DNA of 64,000 nt from Astropecten irregularis (Eukaryota; Echinodermata; Asteroidea; Paxillosida; Astropectinidae), in NCBI GenBank assembly GCA_963971285.1, contig OZ020244.1, positions 31,496,001 through 31,560,000 of the forward strand, read 5' to 3'. Under the pieces are notes generated by a model. That model saw only the letters and a program-made list of their open reading frames with translations, was not told the DNA's origin and did no database searches. Both the position numbers and the translations under genes were made by a program. This document shows positions 41,875-53,900 of the stretch, one piece after another (position 1 is the stretch's first letter; every line of letters begins with the position of its first letter).

Positions 41875-41969
41875 TCATTATTGTATTTAACGGTGATGCA
41901 TTGTGAGGCCAGTTTGTGCATTAAATGACCCGTTGCAACCTGAGCCGGCCAGCGGACTACTTCCCCGAT

Positions 41970-44900
41970 TCAGACAGTCTCCTCCCAGACATCCCAGACC
42001 CCGTCATCATCCTTGCTCCGCTTCCTGGACTTCTCCCGATCGCCGGGCGCCGTGGGCGAGGACACAGCTCCTTCGGGGCTGGGCCTCTTCATTTGCTTCT
42101 CGCTCTTGCCAGAAGCAGCAGCCTCCGTCTTCCTCTTATTGGCAGCGGCCGCCGTCCCGGCATTGCTTCCACTGGTCCCGATGGGCTTCTTCCCCAAGAG
42201 GTTCTCCTGAAGCTGAGTCAGCTGGTCCATGTCCGAGTCCAGGGGACATCCCTGGAGTTGCAAGAGGGACGCCAGGAGGTCCGTGTCCTCCACAGGTGAA
42301 GACAAAGTCTGCTCAAGCTGGGTGGAGCTGACCGGGTTGCTGTTGTTATCGCTGGAGGACCAACACAAAATATTTAAAAAGCTGTTCATACAAGAGATAA
42401 TTTTGATGCTCCTCGTGATTTGTGTGAGATCAAGTTATTTTTGGAAAGACAGTATACTTTCACGTTTTGATCCTAGCAGGATCTTCCACAAAGCCTTTGA
42501 GAAAGATCCTGCTCGGATCCAAATGTCAGGCCCTCCTAACGCCTATGAAACTACAAAGGCTTTGAAAAAGATTGTGCTAGGATTGAAACGTCAGGCCCTC
42601 CCAACTCCAAAGGCTTTGCAAAAGATCCTACTAGGAGCGAAATGTCAGGCCCTTCAAACTACCAAGCGCAAAAAAATATACCCAAGGGAACCAGGGAAGA
42701 AGACATCTGCTACAGTGCTTCACAGGAGTGCACACCAGCTAGACAAATATGCTGTCAGGTCTCAAACAAAAACCCTTCAAACAGAAATGACAGGTATCTG
42801 ATTATATTCCCCTGATTTTAGAGACTAACCTTGCAGCAGTCTTGGACTGGGCTTTGGGTACCCTTCTTGGTATCATGGATCTTGTATTGCGATGTACATC
42901 TGAAAGATTAAGCAAAGGACGTCACGGTGAACTAAACTCTAAATAGCCGTCCACTGGACAGTGTTAAGTCACAGGACAATGGGTCACCTGTCACTCATTC
43001 ATTGTAACAAATTGAAAACTGAACGTCAAATAGTAGACCTGCGTCCTAATTGCAGAATTACATGAAGCTAAGAGCCATACTTTTTGTTAAGCTCACACTT
43101 TAAGTTAAGCCTTTATTAAGAAGAGAATCATTAATAGCTACAAACAATTTCTTAATTATTGCTGAGATGCAACAGTTCTCATAACGTAGCAACCGTATAA
43201 AATCCTTCAATAATTATTTGCATTATGCATCAGTCTTGAATATCACAGACATGAAACAGCCGCTTTCATACCTGAATTTGAACTGTCTAGGTCCAGAGCA
43301 GACTGCTGTTTGCTGGCTAGCAGTGCAGCCTTGTTGCTGGTCTTGCTGCGATCCAGACTCTTACTGCGACGAGGCGATCGCTTGAGGCTGTTGGTCCTCT
43401 GCGTTGATAACTGGGCCAAGAGCTCGTTGACTCCTCGAAAGCTCGACATGTAATCATCCGCTTCTGTGAAAGTCCAGAGAGAAAAATGGAGGGCATGAAA
43501 TGCAAGTCTTTCACCACTAGGGTTCCCGGTTCGAATCCCATCACGGGAATTGCTTGGATGCCCTGGTCACTGCATTCTTCCCTTATCTTCCTCATCAACT
43601 GCTGTTTCTCTCATTGATTTCACTTCATATTTGATTAATTACATGAAATTTTCACAGATGACTGTTACTGTATCTGTCTTGATATTTTTGCCCACGAATT
43701 TGTATTTCTTTGATAAAAACCAAAGTATGAAACTACATTTAAGCCTCAAACTGAGTCCGGACTCACTCACCTTCACCGGAGAAAGGACAGCCAGGGAAGA
43801 CGGCCCTCTGTAGGAGGACGTAGAGCGTGGTGCTAACCAGGCGCTGGTAGTTGTGGGAGTGGGTTGAGTTGGAGTTCTTCCTGCGTAAGGTGTCCTCAAT
43901 CTGAGGCGCAATGGCGTGGTTCCAGGACAGGCAAAACCACCTGGGAGGCACAAAGTGCAAACCAAACAGTGACAGACATTATTACCCGATTGATTAGATG
44001 ATACAAATTTACTGATGTTACATGAGGACCACTGCAAACCATGCCCTGATATGGGGCCAATTTCATAGAGCTGCTTTAAGCAGATTTTGTGCTTAAGCAG
44101 CTCTACGAAATTGGCCCATGGTAGCAGAGTCGGGAGATTGTGAATCAACCTGGCATACCTGAAGACTGAATTCATCCCTTCTGAGTCCACGGGGCAGGCC
44201 CTGAAGTGCTTGGGTCCTAGCACGGTGTGCTTGAGCTTGAGACGGATGAAGCAGTCGTTTAGTCTCTGCCAGACCAGGCAGATCCACTCCATGGCCCGGT
44301 AGGCTGGATCCTCGGCCGGTGGGAGCTTGCCGTGGGCGTGACTGATGACACGGCGTAGGAGGTAGCGAGGCAGGGTGCTGGCCACCGGTTCCCTGTCGTG
44401 ATGGAGCTGTACCCAGCGGAAACAGTGCTGCGTGGCGAGGTCTAATCCAGAGCTGAGCAGAACAAACCGAATAATAACAAACAGTCAATCTCTGCTTTTG
44501 CCGAACTTTAAATATTCATGACTTAAGGCCTGTGCCACACAATGAAATTTATAGGCAATCAGTTCCAGGCCATCTTTGAGTAAAAAAAAAACATCCACCT
44601 TTCAATGTTCACATTCATTTAACCAATATACCAATGAATTGAAATTCAAAGTGTTCAAGCTGCTTTTCAAATAAGAATGAAATCGGGAGGATTGGTTTGC
44701 AGTAACACCGTGTAATATTTGGTTCATACTTTTTGCACTTCTTATTACGTTGCACTTCTTGTTGAGTCTCAAGGTTTCAACTCGCCTGCTCTAGTCATCA
44801 TCAGGATGAAATCAATCAATGCATCTTCAAAATGTCTCAAATTTTATTAAAACAGTACACTAGAATTAATTCTGCTAATGCTCCGCGGACACCATACATA

Positions 44901-47900
44901 TTTTGCCCTGACTATAAAGAGACGTAAGCCTACCTTCTCTTATCCATGGTGCCAATGACTATGCACTCAGGATGTAGGAGGTACTGACCGCTGCCGTGAG
45001 ATGGAGAAAGCTGCTGGGATCCCCTCCTCTCCAGACCCTTCAAGAGGTCCGACAGGGCTCCAGGAAGGCTGGACTTATCCAGACTGTCCAGTAGAACGAT
45101 GGGCACTTCCTTGGGTGCGGGCACGTCAGAGGACGGCAGCAGAATACCTGGAAGAAGGTGCAGGGAGGGGTGGGGGCAATTTGAGGACATAGTGGAGAAT
45201 CAATTACATATCTGCAAATTACTACCTGAAGTGAATGGGAGACTTTTGAGAATCAGTCTTCCAAGTCAACAGCGCACACGCATGCAATTGTGAGCATGCA
45301 TGCTTTGTTTTGGGCCTGCGCTGTTGTGCGTGTGCGTGCGCCTGCGCTGTTGATATGAAGACCGATTCTCAAAAGTCTCCAATTGGTGACCAGCCATCCG
45401 ACAGGATAAGATTATTCACAGTATAAGTCAAATAAGTTTAATCATCAACTCACCACAAGGGAAACTGACTGAAATTTATGTCATTGAAAAGTGGACAAAG
45501 CAAAATTTACTGGCGCGGGATTCGAATCAGTGACCTCCGGAATACGGTACCTGCACTCTTACCAACTGAGCTATCCAGCCTTACGTTGATGGTGTCCCTA
45601 ATAGTCAATCATCTTTGTTCATTTGGCAGTCAGAAGCCATGGCACAATTTTTTGATCATCTGTGACAGGGCTTGATTTGGACACCAGCAAGGTGCAAGCA
45701 CTAGCCAAGGACAGCCAGGGTAAATCAGACTTTGTTTATGGGCGATTTGATTTTGAGAAGCCCTGCCAAGCTGGTATTAACCAAAAAAGGCAACTTACCA
45801 TGGTGGAACTGTGGTGTGGTGTGTTATTATTTGTTATATTTGTAAACAACTTCAACCTCAACATATGTTATAAACCTATCATAGTTGTGAAGGGCATAAA
45901 ATGAGAACAAAAATCTAGACAGCACTGGTATTGTCAATTTTTTGTTGCATCTTTCATTTCTACGATAGGGATAATTAGGTTTTTTCAATAGAGGAAGTAC
46001 AGAATCAAGTTTCTATTACCTTTACTGCAGAATTGCTTTGTGAGATCCTGCTGAGTAAGCTTGGAGTGTAAGGCAACGTGACTGATAGTACTCTTGATGT
46101 TCACATGCTGCAGTTTGCTCTACAAGAGAATAAAAATGATATACGATGAACAGAATGATATTATAGTGGAATGTCACTATTAGCAACGCCGCTATATATA
46201 GGGCCTGTTTGTTGCCATAGTGTGCTCTGTCGTCCTCGGGATACTTGAGTCAGAAAAGGCAATGTAAATTGCATGTATTCTATAAGATACAAGTAATAAA
46301 CTGCTGCAAACTGCTCATCAGCCAAACTAATGACCTGAAATTCATAAAATATGTGTTGTTATGAGGGCCCGACGGATTCCAATCCTAGCAGGATCTTTAT
46401 CAAGGGGTTTGATCCAAAGAGCGAAATGTGCCAGGCCCTCATTACTACACGTATTTTATAAAGAGATAACAATTCTTTCTTTTTTTGTTGAATGTGAAGC
46501 TGGAGTTTTACCTTGACAAACTCAGCCAGCTGAGAGGCTAGCATCGTCTTGCCAGTTCCAGTTGGTCCGTAGAACACGACGCTCTTGTACTGCTCAATCT
46601 ACGACAAGCAGAAAAACACAAAACATGATATAATATTAACATAATCTTCAAATAACCTCAAGGGAAACTGACTGAATTTTTATGTCGTTGAAAGGTGAAC
46701 AAAGAAAAATTGACTGGAGCGGGATTGGAACCGGTGACCTCCTGAATACGGTACAGGCGCTCTATCAACTGAGCATTCCAGCCCAACATTGGTGGTGTCC
46801 AAAATAGTCAATGGGAGACTTTTGAGAACCGGTCTTCATGTCAACAGCGCACGCAATTGTGAGCATCCACGCGTTGTTTTGCGCCTGCGCTGTTGTGCTT
46901 GCGCGTGCGCTGTTGACTTTAAGACCGGTTCTCAAAAGTCTCCCATTATCTCGATTCGTTTGGCAATCAGAAGCCATGAAACCATGCACATACTGGAATA
47001 TATTGTTAGACCAAATGGTGGCCTCTGTTCGTATGGTTTGGCATGGGTCAGGGATGGAGAGGTTGACTGGGCTAGATTTGGAGGGATGAAACTGGTGTCA
47101 TTTGGGTTGGACTAGGTTGGTATGGGCTGGTTTGGAATTAGCTACACATATTGGAGGATTAGATTTGGCTAGAGGTGACAATAGACCCGTTCACACACAC
47201 TGAAAAAGCGCATTTTGAATCGTGATTTGAATAGCAGAAAAATCGCGAACCAAATCAAACCGGTACGGTTTCTTAATCAAACTGCTCAAATGCCATTCTT
47301 GAATTCTGACCTAAAATTGACCTGACGCTAGTGAAGAACTGAATCGATGTAGTCCAATTTACACTCAACATGCTGTGACAGGAAGTTCCTAAAGTGCACA
47401 TGATGGGATATAACCAAAAAAAGTTCAATTTCAAGCACCATTCTTCTACACTTCGCACGGCAAATAGTTGTCACTATTGCCAAAAAAGTGGTGTACTAAT
47501 CACGATCATAACCTCACAAGTAATTGCGATGATTTGGCCTCACACACAAAAAATAAAGGCTTTTGAATTGTGATTAAAATGGTGACCCAAATAGTTGCGA
47601 CTATTGGTGTATATGTCAATGGACCTACAGAAAACTTAAGTGCAAGATCTAGCTTAAAGGTAGTATCATAGATTGGTTTTTGTCAAAGAAGTACAGATTC
47701 ATGGGCAAAATATCAAGGACGATACAGTAATAGTCATCTGTGAAAATTTCAGTCCCATATGGTGCCAACTTTTTGAGAAAATAGTGAAAAACGGCCACAA
47801 GTCTTTTCTCTTTTATTTTTGATCTTTTAAAAGATCAACAAGATTTTTGGTCGTTGTTTTACTAACTTCTGGATAAATACACAATTTCAGGCGAAAATAT

Positions 47901-50900
47901 TTTAACGGTATATTTGTACCACCACCATCTTCATACCCTGTAAGTTATACGTAAATCTGTGAACATTTCTGTTTTTGTGTCTTACCAAAGTATGATAGTA
48001 CCTTTAACTCAGCATGATTATATTTATAATTCATTAAATAGTCTCTGATGTTCTTACCAATCTGACATAGTTCTGCAGAGCTGCCACTGGGATGAGTGTC
48101 TCATACGCAAGTTGGTCAAGACGTCCTGCATCGATACCACAGAGCCGTGCTGTGATCTCCGACGTCAAAGTGAACAATTCATGAGGCCGTGTGCCCTGTG
48201 GACTCTCACCAACTGACCACTGCAAGTTACCTGAAATCAAACGGAATTTGACTTATGTTATACCCCCTTGAATGGCTGGCTACTCAATTACAGCATGTTT
48301 ATGGATCTCCATAGCCAGGGGCCAATTTCATAGAGCTGCTTAGCACAAAAATTTGCTAAGCATGACATTTCTGTGTAAATAAAAACAGGATTAACGACCA
48401 AATTTCCATGTGTTGTGTACCACTTGTTCTTTGGCTGTTGTTCGCTGACCACGAATATCAAATCGAATTTTCAATGGTGGTTTGTTTTATTGGACAAGAC
48501 ATTTTTGTGCTTAGCAATTGGTTGTGCTAAGCAGCTCTATGAAATCGGGCCCAGGTCCTACCTGCTACGTATGACTTGATGCTGTTGATATTCAGTCCTA
48601 GGTCCATGCTAGTCTCAGTTCCTTCATCACTCTCCACATCCTGGTCAGTCTTCAGTCGAGACCAACCCTCCAAGTCCTGATAAGCACCAATCACACAAAA
48701 TACACGGTACAAAAAGAAATCTCTCATCAAATGTTATAGAAAACTTGTTAGTGTTTTAGTGTTTGTACAGTGACCAATATCGGTATAACACTCTTCTCTT
48801 TTGCCCTAAAATTTGGTTGCCCTAAAATTTGTAAAAAGCAAAGTAATACTACCTACATCATTAACAAATGTCTCAATCATCAATCTAGGGGAGTCGGGTT
48901 GGCGTAGCGGTTCTTTCCTCGCCTTTCACCTCTGTGGACCGGGTTCAAGTCCGGCTCGGTTCACAAGTGGATTGGGTTTTCAGTCCCTGCCTGATTCTGT
49001 GGGTTTTACCCAGAATATAACTCTGGGGTTTTCCTCCCACCTCTAAAACTGTATCTTCTTCTCATCATCTTTCCATAAAAACATGTTTCATCAGGCTTGC
49101 CAGCTACAGTGCCTTGGTCACTTTTGAGGAATCCTTGGTGTCATTACCAGAAATAAATAATAATAATAATAATAATCTGAGACTTGTTTCACGCACAAGA
49201 TCACAGATCCTGCTGATCCGGATCCCATTTTAGCGTATCCTGCATGGGACGTGGATCCACAGATCACAGATCCTGTGCATGAAACAAACAGGATTTCATC
49301 TCAAGGAAGAAAATTTGTTCTCATATAATCTGGTCTAGAACTTCCCAACAATCAAAACCAAATGAAGAAAAATACTAAATAACCTGGAACAAAAAAATCA
49401 AGAAAAGCCCTCTATTTATGAAGTAGTCTAATGAAAAAAAATGTAAACTCACTCTGGAGTGATTGTGCAGAACTGCGGCCATACATTGGTCAAAGGTCGC
49501 CCAGGTCATTCCCGGTTGTACGGTCAGTTGACCGACAACAAACACCTGATGCTCCTGCTTCTGGTTGCTGAGTGAGCTTGTAGTTCCACGGAGGTCGACA
49601 GAGACACGCACTGTTTTCGCTTCTAATTTAACGGTAAGACAGACAAAAATAAACCCTGAGGGACAATCCAATGAGAACCGGGTGATTTAGGGGCAGGATT
49701 TGTACGGTGTCCGTGAAGCATCAGTAGACCATTCTATAATACTTCAACAAGAGGACACATTTAGGGTTGGTCTTCAAATCAGAACAAAATCCTTCAGAGT
49801 CACAGTGTTGGAGTAGAGTCCTCAGATCCGAGTACAGAGTACTCCGAGTACTTCAAGGTCTGAGTACTGGGCTGAGTATGAGTACATTGCTGTCGAGTCC
49901 AAGTCCTAAGTATCGAGTCCGAGTACATTCATGGTCAAGTACAGGGCAGAGTCCGAGTACCAAAGTCCGAGTCCACGTCCAAGTAAGGGCCAGGTACATT
50001 TTATTTTTGAGTACTTTTAATCAAGTACGGGCCATATATTTGTCTGTACTCGAGTTGTACTCGAGTACGACTACGAGTACTCCAACATTGCAGAGTCAGG
50101 GTGAAGCAGGTCAAGTATAACAGGGTATAACAAACAGAATAGCACAACTTGTCTGATGCTAAACAAAAACCATTACAGATCCTTCCCAACTTGGTGGAAC
50201 ACGACACCAACACATTTCAACCACCTGACATTCAAGCTCAAGGGACAACTTGGACTTTCACAACAAGTTTATCAGGCGATCACTGTTGACCAGTGCTTTT
50301 ATGATCACTGCTCCCTATTGTGACAGTTCAGGCTGGATTCGAACCTGCTACCACATTTGCACAGACTCCATTTATGTTGATTATCTGTTTTCCCATCACC
50401 ATATCGGGAATTTCTAATTTTAATAGCTCAGTGCCCAAGCTGGTGCCACATCTGCACCAGAGAGAGCGGGAGCATAGAATCCCAAATCCAAGACATTTGA
50501 GATTCTACTCAAAGCAACTCAAAGGAAGAAAGAGCACAGGAAACACACTGACACGTATCAACTCTGCTTGAAATGTGAAGCATGCACTTACCTAAAGTGG
50601 AGAGGAATTCCTTGCAAGAATCGGTCGCCACATCCAACGGTGTCCTCCGCCTCCTGTCCCTCGCGTCCAGGTTAAGGTCGCCATAGTTACACAGCATCTC
50701 CAGACATTCCTGGGAACGGAAACGGGACACCAGACTTAAACCAGGGTTTCCCTTACGAAAAAAGGCACTAAAAAGTTTGTCTCAGTTTTTTTGTTCATCT
50801 TTATGAAAAACTGCTTTGAGTCATTAGGATGGCAAAACAAGTATGGACCTACATGTACTTTGATACAGCAAGTGTCTTTAGTCTGGAGAATTCAGGTTTT

Positions 50901-53900
50901 TGATGGTAAAATTCTGTGTACCAGATATTGTTCAATTCTAACTCGCGAAAGCCTTATTGATGGTGACCTATACACTGAGGAATGCAACTGAAAACAAGGA
51001 AATTCCAATCTTTACTAGACTTTGTGTAGTGTTTTTTTTATATTTTCAATAGCATGATTGTCATGAGAAAAACGAGGAAATCAGCTGATCCGAGGAAAAG
51101 TTGCATGCCTCCACGTTAAGCTTTACCTAAACAGATCCCTGCAGTTGAAGGATTGGGGAAGATTAAGGAAAGTTAATAGAGCAAATGACTTTTTTGTTTT
51201 TCAAGCCTGGCCAATCACGGGAGGGATAGATAAAAAGCACAAGAATGAGAGGGCCTTAAATATCGTTTATAGTCATGCAATAAGGTAGGAAACAAACACG
51301 CTTTGATAAAATCAGGTCAGGCCTCTTTCAAAAACAGCCAACAGCTCGAACCACTTTTCATTCCGAAAAAACAAAAAACATCTAGACTTTTAAAGTCAAT
51401 ATTTGTGCAGCATTCGAGGCAACAAGTTTTATTACTTCCTCTGATAACAGACCAGGCTTTGAAAGATCCAATTTTACTTGAACTTTTCCCGCTCGGGGTA
51501 TTTCTGTTTATCAATCCAGTCCCACGAACATTTAGATCCACAAGGAAATACATGTATGTAACAGTGTATAAGATATCAAGAACAGTTAATAGTTATTATG
51601 GGTACACAAATGTTATCTTTACTTTGCAAACGGAGTGAAAGTTCCGAACCTGGACGATGCAAAAGGTTACAGCTCATTCAGGCAAATGAAAAAGATTGAT
51701 TTCTCGTTTAATAAGGAAAGACACTTATTCTGTTTTTTTTAATTGTTGCACAACATTGTTAAAGGTAGTATCATACTTTGGTTTTTATCAAAGAAATACA
51801 GATTCATGGGCAAAAAATATCATGACAGATACAGTAACAGTCATCTGTGAAAATTTCAGTCCCATACGGTGCTCACTTTTTTAAAACACAGTGAAAAACA
51901 GCCACAGTATTTCTTAAGTCTTTTGTCTTTTATTCTTGATCATTTAAAAGATCCAAAAGATTTGTGGTCGTTATTTTACTAATTTCTGGATAAATACACC
52001 ATTTCAGATACACATACACCATGAAAGAATTGTCAGGTTTCACTTCCAGGTTGTCGGAATACCAAGTGGAAGTCCAAACAAATTTACTCCTATGAATTCA
52101 GTTTCATAAACCCACGCAAATAATGCCACAAAGATCTGGCCCTTACCTTCTGTCCAGTCGATGCTGCAACATGTGCCACCGTCCACCCCTCCTGGTCAGC
52201 CGCGTTGAGCAGGTCACATGACACAACCCGGTCACATGACAGGTTATTGTCCGGCCGAGCATTGGTGGCAGCGGTGGGATCCATGTGGTAGAGTAACATC
52301 TGTAGGCAATCTGGGTGGCTGTATTTGGCAGCACAGTGTAAGGGGGTCCAACCACCCTGTAACAAAAAGGAAGACAAAGTAACATAATTATTGAAAGGTG
52401 AACAAAGAAAATTTACTGGAGTGGGATTCAAACCTGTTTCCTCCGGAATATAGTTTAGGTGCTCTACCAACTGAGCTTTTTAGCCCTAACTATGTTGCCA
52501 GTGTCCCAAATTGTCACTAAAAATCTATGTCAACCCGAATTGTCAAAAATCTTTGTGTGACCCAAATTGTCAACAATAACAATCTTTGTTTGTTTGTCAG
52601 TCAGAAACCAACTGTTTAGGTTTCTGGAACAAAATGGAGGTTATTCTCTTTACACCACTTGAAGCAACAATGGGACAATAAAAACCCTGTCTTCTCATAA
52701 AAATCCCTATCAAAATCATTTGATCCCTTCGACATTTTATTTACATAAAACCTATTTAAATATGGATGGATTAGCATCTTATGCATATTCATAATCCAAT
52801 CAATAAATTTCTTCCAGACTGCCTTGTTCTGCCTCGTATACATTTGCTACATACACCTTGACTCAGCATACATAGGTTACCAACCAAAATTCCATTGTGA
52901 TGTGCATTGTTTGTGACTGGTACCGGGCTGTATTTTGCCATTTGAACTTGAACTGACATAGCTGCCAAAATACAGAATCTGTTGTCAAGAGCTTGTAAAA
53001 AGTGATCAATTTTAACCAAAAAAGTGGAATAATTCCTTCCCCTGCGGTTTTCTGCTCTCACCTTTGTGACACAGTCTCTCGGTGATCCGCAGTCAATGAG
53101 GATTCTGACACATTCTGCATGACCGTTAGCTGATGCCCAGTGTACAGGGTACCAGCCAAGGGAGTCCGGGGTGCAGGGGTTACAGTTTCTATCTAGTAAA
53201 AGGTTTAAACATCTGGAGAAAGGAGTAGGAGTAAAAGCTGTTTAGTTGAGATTGACATTGGCAATAATCAGGGATGAGATTGACTCACACTTTGTCTGAT
53301 CAAACAAGCACATGAAACATGTGAATATTTGAGCAGACATCCGAGTCACAAGAAAATAGAGAAAAAACCCAAGAATGGTTTCATCGTACCCCGAGATCAA
53401 AACTGTTTTCGGTCTTTGTTTTACAAATTTCTGGATAAATACACCATTTCAGACGGAAACATTTTAACGGTATGTTTCTACCACCACAATCTTCAATCTT
53501 CATACCCTGAAAGTTTTACCTAAATCTGTGCACATTTCTGTTTGGGTATGTTACTAATCCTGTACTGTAACTCTAACTAGTATTCAGTGGGAGAATTAGT
53601 GCAAATGAAAGTCGGCACCAAACATATTTGAAGAATATTATGAAATGATAAGAGATGATTTTTTTTTTTTTCATACCCTATATGTCCTTGTCCGGCGGCG
53701 CTGTGTAGAGGGGTTACGCTGTCCGTTCTATCTACAGTGATATCACCACCAAGGTCTAACAATAATTCTAAACAATCTGGAAACACAAAAAATACAATGC
53801 AATAGGGACATTCAGTTTATATCTTAAACCTTGGTTAAAAGTTAGAACAAATTCTTCCATGTGTCAGGTGATGATAAGCCAGTGTCTGATTTGAACTGGC

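Larger units (their letters stand above)
31378..41969. other. Large repeat-filled intergenic region between convergent genes
   Basis: I find no coding exon in this 10.6 kb. It contains foldback and TIR elements (31573-31823, 32468-32699, 32810-33241, 33860-34655, 35143-35278, 36266-36636, 38285-38503, 39773-39993, 41729-41874), a possible spliced 3' UTR exon of the small gene near 32139, and AT-rich sequence. The part next to 41970 should include the CTTNBP2 3' UTR on the minus strand. Reading frames of 60-110 codons here have no splice context and overlap repeats. Confidence 0.55.

Noticed and set aside
42229-42801. 190-codon + strand frame
   Set aside because: It overlaps the antisense of a proven CTTNBP2 exon and then runs through the GATCCTGCTAGGATC tandem repeat; no splice or homology support.
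43495-43560. tRNA-like B box GGTTCGAATCCC in an intron
   Set aside because: It is probably another SINE relic, but there is no second copy in the window to define its limits.
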